This document shows positions 53,867-63,034 of a DNA stretch of 64,000 bases, piece after piece. Positions within the stretch are counted from its first letter, which is position 1. Each line of letters opens with the position of its first letter. The notes beneath the pieces are model-generated. The model was given only the letters and a program-made list of their open reading frames with translations, had not been told where the DNA came from and did no database searches. Origin of the DNA: Desulforapulum sp034007745 (GTDB taxonomy: Bacteria > Desulfobacterota > Desulfobacteria > Desulfobacterales > Desulfobacteraceae). A program made the translations under genes and the position numbers. The stretch is taken from the NCBI GenBank assembly GCA_034007745.1, contig JAVEQI010000002.1, positions 101,313 to 165,312 of the forward strand, given 5' to 3'.

Positions 53867-53924
53867 CGATACATAACCCAAATGGCCGGAGATAAAAAGA
53901 AATCCGGCCCTGGCAACAAATAGC

Positions 53925-53959
53925 AAAAGAGGCTGTTCCCCAGGGAACAGCCTCTTTTT
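53925..53959. terminator. terminator of the beta-oxidation operon
   Basis: AAAAGAGGCTGTTCCC/GGGAACAGCCTCTTTTT with a very short loop at 53941-53942. A second hairpin, ggccgga/tccggcc, lies just upstream at 53884-53908. Confidence 0.85.
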
Positions 53960-54032
53960 GCTTGACCTGCCTGTACAAAGCATAAATAATTAAACATATT
54001 GATCTCCACCAATGACCGGGAGGCTTTTTCCC

Positions 54033-54707
54033 ATGATCATAAAGATCATATCCCTTGTTTTGGTTTTCATGGCATTCACACCGTGTATGGGAGAGATCTA
54101 CCAGTGGACCGACACCAGGGGCATCAAACACTTCAGCAATATATCCCCGCCTGACTCTGGAGTTGCGCAAAAGACCATCGAACAGAAAATCCTATCCCCC
54201 AAAATCAATAAGGAAACCTTCCAGGGACCTGGCTTTAAGGTACTGGCCGTCTATGACGGGGATTCGATCAAGGTTGAGGAAATACACAAAAACACATCCA
54301 TGGGGCCTAGTAAAAAAACCGGCCTGAAACTCATGGTTAGGCTTGCCGGTATTGATGCTCCAGAATCAGGCTATAAAAGACGGTCTGGCCAGCCGTTCAG
54401 CCGGAAGGCTAAACAAATGCTCGAGCATTTGGTGGCAGGAAAAAAAATATCGCTCAAAAGCCATGGCATGGACACTTACAATCGACAACTTGCCGAAGTT
54501 TTTGTAGACGGGATCAACGTGAATCTGGCCCTGGTCACAGCTGGAATGGCCGAGATATACAGGGGATATCCCCTAAAAGGACTTAACATGGACCAATACA
54601 GACGTGCCCAGGAAGAAGCTAAAAAAGCCTACAGGGGTATCTGGAGCCTTGGCCCCCAGTACCAGAGTCCCAGAGCCTGGAGAAAGGCCCACCCCAGAAA
54701 ACAATAA
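54033..54707 (+). CDS. secreted thermonuclease (SNase-like) family protein with DUF4124 domain
   Basis: A 224-residue exported protein. The N-terminal signal peptide runs from MIIKIISLVLVFMAF to about residue 20. A short DUF4124 module follows (EIYQWTDTRGIKHFSNI), then a staphylococcal-nuclease-like OB-fold (VLAVYDGDSIKVEE, RLAGIDAPES, LVTAGMAEIYRGYP). The RLAGIDAPES block carries the conserved Arg and Asp of the nuclease active site; the second conserved Arg lies in TYNRQLAEVF. ATG 54033 has GGGAGG nine bases upstream and is preferred over ATG 54012. Likely periplasmic or extracellular. Confidence 0.85.
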   Translation: MIIKIISLVLVFMAFTPCMGEIYQWTDTRGIKHFSNISPPDSGVAQKTIEQKILSPKINKETFQGPGFKVLAVYDGDSIKVEEIHKNTSMGPSKKTGLKLMVRLAGIDAPESGYKRRSGQPFSRKAKQMLEHLVAGKKISLKSHGMDTYNRQLAEVFVDGINVNLALVTAGMAEIYRGYPLKGLNMDQYRRAQEEAKKAYRGIWSLGPQYQSPRAWRKAHPRKQ

Positions 54708-54942
54708 TGGCGAGAAGACCGCCAAAGGCGATGAAACATTTTGATAACCTGTTTTGCATTGTGTAAAACAAACTGACAGAACCGCCTATGCTGAGAACTA
54801 CAACTGCAATGATTTCAGGATTTTTTTCCAGGCATGTAAATTGCAAGACAATAAACATCTACGGCCTGCGTCAGTCAGGAGGTTTATCCTCCAAGTCGCT
54901 TGACCGAATATCGTTTACCTGCCAGACAAAGGAGGAAAAAGC

Positions 54943-55404
54943 ATGTTTGATTTAATCCCCAGGCGCAAACGCCATGGCAAGGATGTGGTCACCTTCAGAA
55001 ATGAACTGGACAACCTGTTCAACCATTTCTTTGAAATGGACACCCCGATGCATAAGTTCTTCGGTGAGGAAGACTGGACACCCCGAGTGGATTTACAGGA
55101 GGGGACAAAGGAAATCACGGTAAAAGCTGATCTTCCTGGATGCGATTCCGAGGACATCAGCGCCACCCTTGATGGACGCTTTTTAACCATCAAAGGTGAG
55201 AAAAAACAGGAAAAAGATGAAAAAAAGGGGGATTACCATAATGTGGAGCGCAGCTACGGTTCCTTCACCCGAACCCTTACCCTGCCTGCAGAGGTAGACC
55301 CTGAAAACATTGATGCCTCATACAAGAAAGGGGTTTTGACTCTTGTGCTCAAGAAGACAAAACAGGAAGAGACCGGTAAAAAAATCAAAATCAAAACAGA
55401 CTGA
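54943..55404 (+). CDS. Hsp20/alpha-crystallin small heat-shock protein
   Basis: A 153-residue holdase chaperone. The N-terminus (RRKRHGKDVVTFRNELDNLF) is followed by an alpha-crystallin domain from about residue 46 (WTPRVDLQEGTKEITVKADL to KKGVLTLVLKK). The C-terminal tail (GKKIKIKTD) carries the IxI-type IKIK motif that caps neighbouring subunits. AAAGGAGG lies close upstream of ATG 54943. Its upstream gap shows no CIRCE palindrome. A 10-bp hairpin (55415-55424 / 55443-55452) follows without a T-run. Confidence 0.94.
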   Translation: MFDLIPRRKRHGKDVVTFRNELDNLFNHFFEMDTPMHKFFGEEDWTPRVDLQEGTKEITVKADLPGCDSEDISATLDGRFLTIKGEKKQEKDEKKGDYHNVERSYGSFTRTLTLPAEVDPENIDASYKKGVLTLVLKKTKQEETGKKIKIKTD

Positions 55405-55484
55405 TTTTCTGAAAGTTCCGGTGGCCAGGCTCTAATACCCAACCACCGGAACACAAAACCCAGATCAAGAAAGGGTGGGATCCG

Positions 55485-55592
55485 ATGTTAAAACTTAAAT
55501 CACCCCTGTTTATAGCCATCTCCATCATCTGTTCACCCATGATTGCAGGCGGGATACACATGGCCTGTTCACAGGCTTGTCAATCAGAGTAA
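55485..55592 (+). CDS. small exported peptide or 5' fragment of a frameshifted gene
   Basis: A 35-residue frame (MLKLKSPLFIAISIICSPM onward, then AGGIHMACSQACQSE) with a positively charged start and a hydrophobic core like a signal sequence. AAAGGG lies nearby upstream. In the +1 frame, after the stop, protein-like sequence continues (NQSKAFHRTGGHTES, QNLYHTVVIEPQPLHL) to about 55730, so this could be a broken gene. It is not related to its neighbours. Confidence is low. Confidence 0.3.
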   Translation: MLKLKSPLFIAISIICSPMIAGGIHMACSQACQSE

Positions 55593-55713
55593 GGCCTTCC
55601 ACCGGACAGGTGGTCACACAGAGTCCCCATCCAATGAATCAATTGAACAGAACCTCTATCACACCGTCGTCATCGAGCCTCAACCCCTACACCTGGCAGC
55701 GGTCAATACAGGC

Positions 55714-56040
55714 TCAAAACAGCCAGTGAAGCCCCGAATCAATCACGGTAATCAAAAAGGCCGCCACCAGTGTGGTTCCAAAGGAGTTGATCTCGAAATC
55801 ATCGATCATCCTGTCCGTGATCCATAGAAGAAAGGCATTGACTACAAAAACGAACAGTCCAAATGTGATTATAACCAGGGGAAGGGAGAGGAGCATAAAA
55901 AGCCATCCCAGGAAAAAATTGATGATCGAATAAACAACAGCTACGATAACGGCCGTGCCCGGCCCCTTGATATAAATTCCCGGTAAAAAATTAGCCACGA
56001 CAAATATGGCAACACTCAAAATCAGTAAATTCAAGATCAT
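55714..56040 (-). CDS. YvlD/phage-holin family four-helix membrane protein
   Basis: A 108-residue protein, almost entirely hydrophobic, with four membrane segments (about residues 2-20, 26-45, 47-70 and 85-106). The short NFLPGIYIKGPGTAVIVAV and LLWITDRMIDDFEINSF segments match the YvlD/DUF360 family, also annotated as phage holin-like. The start at ATG 56040 (MILNLLILSV) has GGAG eight bases upstream and is preferred over the longer frame. It follows the outer-membrane efflux gene by 50 bases and may be its last cistron. Function unknown; no phage genes surround it. Confidence 0.82.
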   Translation of the reverse strand: MILNLLILSVAIFVVANFLPGIYIKGPGTAVIVAVVYSIINFFLGWLFMLLSLPLVIITFGLFVFVVNAFLLWITDRMIDDFEINSFGTTLVAAFLITVIDSGLHWLF

Positions 56041-56090
56041 AGTTCCATCTCCGCTGGGTTGAATCAGGACCACAGGGGTCCCTACTCTTC

Positions 56091-57389
56091 TTAAGAATCG
56101 GCCTCGACTTGAGAATCGGCCTCGATCAGACGCCTGAGCCTGAAATCGCTTTCAAAAACCTCGGTATAGGCGTTGATCAGGTTGAACTTGGCCCTGGAAA
56201 GGTTCAATATGGCGTCGAGAACATCCGTTGATGTGCCTATGCCCTGGCTGAACCCAAGGTCGGTAACCCTGATGTTCTCCTGGGCCTCAACAATTCCGGC
56301 TCTTGCAACCTCAAGGTTGTCAAAGGCCACATCCAGGCTGACAAGCGTATTTTTAAGTTCAGTTTTGAGGTTTTCTTCGAGTTCGTCAATGTCAAACTTG
56401 ATCTTTTTTTGATCCATCTTTGCCTGGCGGGTTCTGGAGTATTTCTTCATCCCGTCAAACAGGTTCATGGAGATCACGGCCTGGCAGCGCACCTCATCGT
56501 CTGAATTCTCGAAACCATCCATGAAAAAATCGTCCCGGGTGTGGGAGCTGTAGCCTAGAGAAAGGTCGGCCCGGGGATAGAGGGTTGCCCGGGAGGCCGC
56601 AACGTTCATGCCCGATGCTTCATAGGCGCTTTTTAGCGCATTAAGCTCGCTTCTGTTTTTGAGCAGCATGCCCTCATAGATTGAATAGTCAGCCATTTGA
56701 GGCAGTTCGTCAAACAGGGAAAAGTCAAGCTCCTCCCTGTCAAGGGCGGCAAGGCCCGTTTCAAAGCGCAAACGGTTCAGGCTTACCTCCACAGCCGCCT
56801 CTGCCCGTCGTCTGTTCTGAATGGCATTGTCCATCTCCACCTTGACTTTCAGGAGATCGGTTTTTTTAAGCACCCCCACCTCCACCTTGAGGGTTATTTG
56901 CCGGAGCCTGTCCCTGTAAAGCTTGACCTCGTTGTCGGCCACGGTAAGGTTTTGAAAGGCCCGGTAAACGGACAAAAAGGCAAGGGCCACGTTAAGGCTG
57001 ATATCCTGTTTTATCCCATCCAGGTTAAATTGACCCGACTGGGTGAGCTCTTTGGCAGCTTTAAGGGCGTAGTAATCTTTAAACCCGGCAAAAACATTCC
57101 AGGAGGCACCGCCCGTAAAGGTGTCGTTCTTCCGGTTTTCACCGACTGCCGTATCATGGTTAAGGCGGTTCAGGGTATAATCAAGGTCCAGGGAGGGCAG
57201 GAATTCCCCCCTTGCCTCTTTGATCCTTTCCATGCGGATGTCAAGATCGGCCTGGTATCTCTTTACAATTTCCCGGTTTTCCCATGCGCTCAGTTGAAGG
57301 GCTTCAAGGGTCTGGGCCGCTGCCGTCACCACTCCGAACAGGAGTGCTGCTGCGGTGAATAAAAGTGCTGCCTGTACAATTTTTTTCAT
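56091..57389 (-). CDS. TolC-family outer-membrane efflux protein
   Basis: A 432-residue outer-membrane channel of the RND efflux system. The signal peptide is MKKIVQAALLFTAAALLFGVV followed by TAAAQ. Two repeats of long coiled-coil helices and beta strands follow (SLDLDYTLNRL and ADLSLGYSSHTRDDFF strands; RLRQITLKVEVGVLKKTDLLKVKVEMDNA helices). The start is ATG 57389 after GGAG; ATG 57401 is an alternative. The longer frame upstream overlaps the end of the RND gene. It is the third component of the operon, spanning the periplasm to the outer membrane. Confidence 0.93.
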   Translation of the reverse strand: MKKIVQAALLFTAAALLFGVVTAAAQTLEALQLSAWENREIVKRYQADLDIRMERIKEARGEFLPSLDLDYTLNRLNHDTAVGENRKNDTFTGGASWNVFAGFKDYYALKAAKELTQSGQFNLDGIKQDISLNVALAFLSVYRAFQNLTVADNEVKLYRDRLRQITLKVEVGVLKKTDLLKVKVEMDNAIQNRRRAEAAVEVSLNRLRFETGLAALDREELDFSLFDELPQMADYSIYEGMLLKNRSELNALKSAYEASGMNVAASRATLYPRADLSLGYSSHTRDDFFMDGFENSDDEVRCQAVISMNLFDGMKKYSRTRQAKMDQKKIKFDIDELEENLKTELKNTLVSLDVAFDNLEVARAGIVEAQENIRVTDLGFSQGIGTSTDVLDAILNLSRAKFNLINAYTEVFESDFRLRRLIEADSQVEADS

Positions 57390-57495
57390 TTCATGCTCCA
57401 TCAAGTCCTTTTGGCCTGTGCGCTCCCTGTACCCCTGGGGATGACCATCATGGTAACGATCAAAACTCCCTGCCACCAACCACCAATCACCATCA

Positions 57496-60400
57496 TCAAA
57501 CCGAAACCCGACTCTTCTCAAAACCAATAAAAAAGGCCAGCAGAGCCGGAATCACGAACAGGGTAAAAATTGCCGACACTGCAAGACCTCCGAGGAGCAC
57601 ACTTCCGATGCCCCGGTACAGCTCACTGCCGGAACCCGTTGCCACGACAAGGGGCATGAGGCCGAAAATACTGGTAAATGCGCTCATGTAAATTGGTCGA
57701 ATCCTGGTCCTTACGGATTCAGAAATCGCCTTCATTCCCTCCATATCCTTGTTTCTTACGTTGTTCAGCGACTGGTGAACTATGAGTATGGCATTGTTCA
57801 CAACAGCTCCGATGAGGATGATGAATCCCAGCATGGTAAGAACGTCAAGGGGCTGGGGGGCGATGAACGCATCCACAAGCCGCAGCCCCACAAGACCGCC
57901 CGCCGCAGCCAGGGGAACGCTGAACATGATGATAAAGGGGTAGAGAAAATTTTCAAACAGGGCGGCCATCAAAAGATAGGTAATCATGAGGGCCAGAAGC
58001 AGGTTCCATTTCAGGGCGTTAAAGGTCTCCTCTAGTTTGTCGGCATTACCGCCGAGATCAAGGGTGACATTTTTAATCTGACCCGACGCCAGAAGATCGT
58101 CGCAGGTGGATTGAATGGTTTCAATGGCCGTCTGAAGGGGTATGGAAACAGGAGGGGTGATTTCAAGTCGGACATTTCGCTTTTTTTCCAGCCGGTCGAT
58201 CTGGGTCATGCCGGAACCATACTCTATGGCGGCCACATCTCCGATACGCACCTGGCGGCCGATGTTGTTGACAATGGGAGCATTGAGAATATCCTCAGGA
58301 GTCTTGAATTCAGCTTCCGCCCCCCTGACAACAAGATCAATGCGGTCCTTGCCTTCAGGGCCGAACTCGCTCACCTTTCTGCCGGTCATCAAAACGTCCA
58401 CATACACGCCAAGATCTTCTTCATTAAGCCCGCTTGCGGCAAGCTTCATCTTGTCCGCCACCACCCTGCCCTCTGGATAGGAGATTTCAAGGGAAGGGAC
58501 CGGACGAATCTGGGAGCCCGGGACGGCCTGGGCCACGGCTCCAAACAGTATCTTTCCGGCGGTCACGATTTCATTCATCTCCTCGCCGGAGATGTTAAGA
58601 TCCACGGTCCGGCCCTTGCCGATACCAGATTCAAAGATACCCGGCTGAATGCTGATGCCGAACATGCCCGGCAGCGAGTTGATGATCCCGGTGAGCATCG
58701 GAATAAAACGCTTTGCCTCGGTTTCATACTCGTCGGTTGCAGAAAGCCCAAACCCCGAAAGAAAATCCGATGAAAAGTAAAACATGTTTTTAATCAAAGG
58801 CATATCGTGGTCGCCGGGCTTGTTGTATTTAGCCGTCTGTTCAAACAAATATTCCCCGACCTCCCTGCGTTTTTCGGCAGAATACCCAGGCGGAGGCACC
58901 AGGATGTTCATGATGAAATTCTGATTGCCCTGGGGAAGATACTCGGCCTTGGGCATAAGTATCCAGGCGCTGCCGACAGCCAGGGATGTAAAGGTGAGGA
59001 TGCAGACCATCCTGGTTACAACATTTTTCTGGAAAAAATTTGACACGCCCATTAGCAGACTCACAAAAAAACCGCCCACTGAACCGATCAAAGCCTGTAT
59101 CCTGCCTCCCTGGGAGACCTTTTTGTTCTTGTAAAGAAAGTGCATGAACGAGGGGATCACGGTAACCGACACAAGAAGGCTTAAAAGAATGGATGAGGTA
59201 ATGGCAATGGCTATATCCTTGAACAGCTGACCCGCCTCCTGCTTGATGAAAATAACGGGAAGAAACACGGCAACCGTTGTCAGGGTGGAGGCAATAACTG
59301 CGCCAAACACCTCGTTGGCACCCTGGAGAACCGCATCAAAGATACTCTTGCCGGTCTGGAGCTGGCGGTCGATATTTTCCAGAACCACAATGGAGTTGTC
59401 CACAAGCATTCCCACGGCAAACGAAATTCCGGCAAGACTGACAACGTTGAGATTTCTGTTGAAAAGCCACAAAAAGATAAATGTGCCAATGGCCGAGATG
59501 GGTATGGCAAGGCCAATGGTGGCCGTGGACCTGATACTCCCAAGAAAGATCACAAGAACAGTGATGGCAAGGCTGGCTCCGATGATCACATTTTTCTTCA
59601 TGTTGCCGATGGAGGTGAGGATGTAGGGTGCCTGGTCATGGGACCAGTCAATCAGGAGGTTTTTTTCGGCAAGCACATCCCTGTTCAGACGGTCTACCTC
59701 TGCCCTTACCTTGTTTACAATCTCGATGACATTGGCGCCCTTCTGCTTTCGAACACCAATCACAATACCCTCACGGCCCTTGTCCATAACCGAAACAATC
59801 TGGGTCTCAGTGCCGATTTGGGAGGTTGCCACGTCCCTTAAAAAGACCCGCTTGATCCCGTCGTCATAGACCACCACATCCAGAGGATCCTGACTGTCCT
59901 GGAATTTTGCAACGGTCCTGATCCGGTAATTCCTGCGGTCTATACCAAGTACACCTGCCGACACATCCTTGTTGGCAGCCGTTACTTTGGATATGATCTG
60001 GTTGATGGTGATGCCCCTCTGGGTCATCCGTTCAGGATCGATTATGATTTCCAGCTGGTTCTCGGTTCCGCCGAACACAAGGAGAGATGCTACACCCTCA
60101 ACCCTCTCCAGGTACTGGCGGATTTCGTTTTCAAAAAAGGTGCGCTGCTTGAGAATCTCGAAATCTTCTCCCTCGATGGTCTTCATAACCATCCAGATGA
60201 TAGGCTGGGACGAGCCCCCCGAGCTTGACAGAATCGGCCGCTTGACATTGTCCGGGTATTCGTCAACCTCGTTGAGCTTGTTGGAAACCCGGAACAGGGC
60301 CGTGTCAATGTCTGTGGACAGGTCAAAGGTCAGGGTAATTGTGGCATAGTCGTTGTACGAAGAACTCTCCATCTTCTGGAGGTTCTGGAGGCTCTTGAGC

Positions 60401-60609
60401 TTATCCTCCTGTTTCTCCACAACCTCACTCTCCATATCCGTGGGGCTTGCCCCCGGCCAGACAGTCATCACCTCTATTTCGGGAAGATCGGTATCAGGTG
60501 CCAGCTGAACCGGCAGCCTTGTCAGGCCGATCACACCGAACAGAACGATAAGAATAACCATCACCGCCGTTGTAACCGGTCTTTTGATTGCAATCTCGAT
60601 CACATTCAT
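57496..60609 (-). CDS. RND efflux transporter, HAE1 family (AcrB/MdtB-like permease)
   Basis: A 1037-residue inner-membrane proton-driven pump. It has the RND topology of 12 membrane helices and two large periplasmic loops; RPVTTAVMVILIVLFGVIGLTRLPVQLAP is the first helix. Conserved acidic residues of the proton relay are expected in helix IV (GISFAVGMLVDNSIVVLENI), where Asp is present. The C-terminal half has GFIILIGAVVNNAILIVHQ. The periplasmic loops suggest a hydrophobic or drug-type substrate rather than metal. The MFP gene lies just upstream on the same strand. Confidence 0.95.
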   Translation of the reverse strand: MNVIEIAIKRPVTTAVMVILIVLFGVIGLTRLPVQLAPDTDLPEIEVMTVWPGASPTDMESEVVEKQEDKLKSLQNLQKMESSSYNDYATITLTFDLSTDIDTALFRVSNKLNEVDEYPDNVKRPILSSSGGSSQPIIWMVMKTIEGEDFEILKQRTFFENEIRQYLERVEGVASLLVFGGTENQLEIIIDPERMTQRGITINQIISKVTAANKDVSAGVLGIDRRNYRIRTVAKFQDSQDPLDVVVYDDGIKRVFLRDVATSQIGTETQIVSVMDKGREGIVIGVRKQKGANVIEIVNKVRAEVDRLNRDVLAEKNLLIDWSHDQAPYILTSIGNMKKNVIIGASLAITVLVIFLGSIRSTATIGLAIPISAIGTFIFLWLFNRNLNVVSLAGISFAVGMLVDNSIVVLENIDRQLQTGKSIFDAVLQGANEVFGAVIASTLTTVAVFLPVIFIKQEAGQLFKDIAIAITSSILLSLLVSVTVIPSFMHFLYKNKKVSQGGRIQALIGSVGGFFVSLLMGVSNFFQKNVVTRMVCILTFTSLAVGSAWILMPKAEYLPQGNQNFIMNILVPPPGYSAEKRREVGEYLFEQTAKYNKPGDHDMPLIKNMFYFSSDFLSGFGLSATDEYETEAKRFIPMLTGIINSLPGMFGISIQPGIFESGIGKGRTVDLNISGEEMNEIVTAGKILFGAVAQAVPGSQIRPVPSLEISYPEGRVVADKMKLAASGLNEEDLGVYVDVLMTGRKVSEFGPEGKDRIDLVVRGAEAEFKTPEDILNAPIVNNIGRQVRIGDVAAIEYGSGMTQIDRLEKKRNVRLEITPPVSIPLQTAIETIQSTCDDLLASGQIKNVTLDLGGNADKLEETFNALKWNLLLALMITYLLMAALFENFLYPFIIMFSVPLAAAGGLVGLRLVDAFIAPQPLDVLTMLGFIILIGAVVNNAILIVHQSLNNVRNKDMEGMKAISESVRTRIRPIYMSAFTSIFGLMPLVVATGSGSELYRGIGSVLLGGLAVSAIFTLFVIPALLAFFIGFEKSRVSV

Positions 60610-60676
60610 AGTTTAATTGTTCCCCTAGCCACAGCACACGAGCCTGCTCGCATTTTTTATCGATCTATACCTTATT

Positions 60677-61747
60677 TCAATTGATAATGGTAACAGCCTG
60701 GCCCGGTCTTAACCGGGCATTTCCGTCCACCACCATGGACATCCCCGCCGTAAATCCCTGGGGGTCAACAGCCACATGGTCCCCCACATAGGCCAAAATA
60801 GTGACGGGCATGGGGGCGGCCTTACCGTCGGTCACGGTAAAGACCATGTCCTGGCCGGTAAAACTGACCAGGGCGTCCCTTGGCACAAGGGTCATGCTCT
60901 TTTTTTCCGACACGGGCATGGACACTGTTGCCGACATGTTGAGCACTGGATTTTCAAGCAGGGGAAGTCTCACCTTGACAAATACGCTCTTGGTCTGGGG
61001 GTCGGCCACGGGTATGAAACCATCAATGACACCGGTCAGGTTTTTTCCAAGGGAATCAATGGAAACCTCCACCTGTTCACCCTTCTTAGCAAAACGAAGA
61101 AAACTTTCAGAGACCGAAACTTTCACAAACAGGTCGTTGATGGATCCAATGGCACAGAGTTTGGAGCCCTGGGAGACCCAGTCCCCCTTTTCCACCGTTT
61201 TTTCAAGGACCAGCCCGTCAAACGGCGAGAGGATAACGCTTTTAACCCGCTTGAGCCGGGTAAGGTCAAGCTGTTTTTCCAGGATGACCCCCTGTTTCAC
61301 AAGCTCCTCCTTTGAGAGCAGGATATTGTCGTACTCTGTTTCACTAACCGCCTCCTGGCGGAACAAAGTCCTATAACGATCCAGATCTTTTTGAGCCTTG
61401 GCAAGACGAACCTTGACCTGATCTATCTGGGCCAGAACAGTTTCTATTTCATTGTCAACGAAATCGGTGTTCAATCGAAACATCACGGCCCCCTGTTTCA
61501 GGAGGTCCCCTTCGCTTACATGAACTGAGCTCACAAGCCCGGCCACCTCGGTGGAAAGGTTGCTCACCCGGTCAAAGTAAAGGGTCCCCACCACCTTTGT
61601 GGTTTCAGCAACGATTCGCTGGACCACAGGGGCCGTCACCACCCTTGCCGGAGGCTGTTCACCGTTCTGGGCATTAGCTCCACTAAGGCCGGGAACCAGG
61701 AAAAAAACAGTCATTACCGCCCAGATCAGCCTTTTCTTTTGTTTCAT
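60677..61747 (-). CDS. RND efflux periplasmic adaptor (membrane fusion protein)
   Basis: A 356-residue adaptor joining the RND pump to the outer-membrane channel. The signal peptide ends near residue 26 (GLSGANA). A lipoyl/barrel-sandwich half-motif (AGLVSSVHVSEGDLLKQG), an alpha-hairpin coiled coil (about residues 95-160: ETVLAQIDQVKVRLAKAQKDL), the second barrel half (PFDGLVLEKTVEKGDWVSQG) and beta-barrel/MP domains follow. It is the first gene of the efflux operon, 67 bases before the pump gene. Confidence 0.94.
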   Translation of the reverse strand: MKQKKRLIWAVMTVFFLVPGLSGANAQNGEQPPARVVTAPVVQRIVAETTKVVGTLYFDRVSNLSTEVAGLVSSVHVSEGDLLKQGAVMFRLNTDFVDNEIETVLAQIDQVKVRLAKAQKDLDRYRTLFRQEAVSETEYDNILLSKEELVKQGVILEKQLDLTRLKRVKSVILSPFDGLVLEKTVEKGDWVSQGSKLCAIGSINDLFVKVSVSESFLRFAKKGEQVEVSIDSLGKNLTGVIDGFIPVADPQTKSVFVKVRLPLLENPVLNMSATVSMPVSEKKSMTLVPRDALVSFTGQDMVFTVTDGKAAPMPVTILAYVGDHVAVDPQGFTAGMSMVVDGNARLRPGQAVTIIN

Positions 61748-61959
61748 GTTACCCCATCCCCTTATGAAAAAATTCTCGCCAAGATCCTTAAGGACTGGCT
61801 GGATTTTCGTTGTTCATTCCGGCCTCTGGCCGTATTTCGTTCCCAACGTGCCCGTTGTTCTTTAATAAAAATATCCTGATTTAACCATTATCAGCATCAT
61901 TTTTCAACCCAATTTAATTTGACAGCACCAGTTATAGCTTTGAGAATACAACAATTGTA

Positions 61960-62002
61960 TTGACACTCTGCTTGTGCAGCAGATATCGTAGATTTTACGA
62001 TA
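61960..62002 (+). promoter_or_regulatory. candidate promoter with overlapping palindromic operator
   Basis: TTGACA at 61960-61965 and TATCGT at 61984-61989, spacer 18. The -10 lies inside a perfect inverted repeat TATCGTA-GATTT-TACGATA at 61984-62002. It sits in the 345-base divergent gap between the RND efflux operon and the radical SAM gene, so a regulator binding it could control either side. A second small dyad (ctgc-ttgt-gcag) is present at about 61968-61979. No gene is visible in this gap. Confidence 0.5.
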
Positions 62003-62092
62003 GTATGAAGGCTTTTATGAAATTAAAAACAAACGGAATTCTCTCTTAAAAGCCGTTTTAAGGTGTAGGGCCGTTAAAGGATAAATAAAACT

Positions 62093-63007
62093 ATGAACAT
62101 GGATGTTGGCAATTTAGAACCACCTGTATTCAGACCTCCTTCCGAGTGGGATTCATTATTAATAAAAGTTACAAACGGATGCACCCACCGATGTACGTTC
62201 TGCTCCATGTATCTGACAAAAAAATTTTCCATGCGCAAGGATATTGAAGATATCAAAAATGACATCCGCAAGGCCAGGGAAATGTTTGGGAACCGGGTTG
62301 AAAAAATATTTCTTGAAGACGGGAATGCCTTTGTTGTGAAATCCGATGTTCTCATTGAACTGACAAAATACTGCTATCAGCAACATCCCAACTTAAGAAA
62401 AGTCAGCGCCTATGCCCATGTCCAGGATGTCATCAAAAAGTCTGATGATGATTTAAAACGTCTTGCCGACGCAGGATTTACAATGGTTTACGTAGGCATT
62501 GAAAGCGGGGACGACCAGGTCCTCAAAGAGTGCAACAAAGGGGCGACTCAGGACGATTACGCCCTGGGTGCTCAGAAATGTCACCTGGCAGGAATTGACT
62601 GGTCCGGGATTTTTCTGCTGGGCCTTGCCGGAAATGACCCGGAAAAGAGTCAAAGGCACGCTCTTGAGTCAGCAAAATTGATAAATCGTATGGCCCCGCC
62701 CTTGCCCAGAAAGTGGTATATTTCCCCCCTCACACTGGAAGTAACCCCGGGGTCAGGGATCCAGGCACAATTAGCAGAGAAAAAATTCCAGCCATGCACC
62801 TCAACCCAGATCCTAGAGGAATTGTACACCCTGATAGACAATACAGACGATGACCTGACCAACTGCATATTCAACACAAATCACGCTTCCAACTATCTGA
62901 GTTTAAAGGGTGAGTTGGCAAAAGATAAACAAGACTTTTTATACAGAGTAAAAGCCGGTATCAAAGACCCATCAGTCAGGCGCCCTGAATATATGCGCGG
63001 GTTGTAA
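62093..63007 (+). CDS. radical SAM protein of unknown function
   Basis: A 304-residue radical SAM enzyme. The cluster motif CxxxCxxC is at Cys30, Cys34 and Cys37 (NGCTHRCTFCSMY); YVGIESGDDQVL and IFLLGLAGND are Elp3/MiaB-type core strands. There is no B12-binding, TRAM or extra Fe-S (SPASM) domain, so the reaction is not predictable. ATG 62093 is used; ATG 62099 is equivalent. It is divergent from the RND efflux operon across a palindrome-bearing promoter region. A hairpin atggggac/gtccccat at 63011-63034 follows its stop. Confidence 0.85.
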   Translation: MNMDVGNLEPPVFRPPSEWDSLLIKVTNGCTHRCTFCSMYLTKKFSMRKDIEDIKNDIRKAREMFGNRVEKIFLEDGNAFVVKSDVLIELTKYCYQQHPNLRKVSAYAHVQDVIKKSDDDLKRLADAGFTMVYVGIESGDDQVLKECNKGATQDDYALGAQKCHLAGIDWSGIFLLGLAGNDPEKSQRHALESAKLINRMAPPLPRKWYISPLTLEVTPGSGIQAQLAEKKFQPCTSTQILEELYTLIDNTDDDLTNCIFNTNHASNYLSLKGELAKDKQDFLYRVKAGIKDPSVRRPEYMRGL

Positions 63008-63034
63008 ACAATGGGGACAACGATAAGTCCCCAT

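Noticed and set aside
54619..54858. 79-residue minus-strand ORF with hydrophobic segments
   Set aside because: No ribosome site, overlaps the end of the nuclease gene by 89 bases, and its C-terminus is low-quality; membrane-like composition alone is not enough.
56697..57362. 221-residue plus-strand ORF opposite the TolC-family gene
   Set aside because: Antisense shadow without features.
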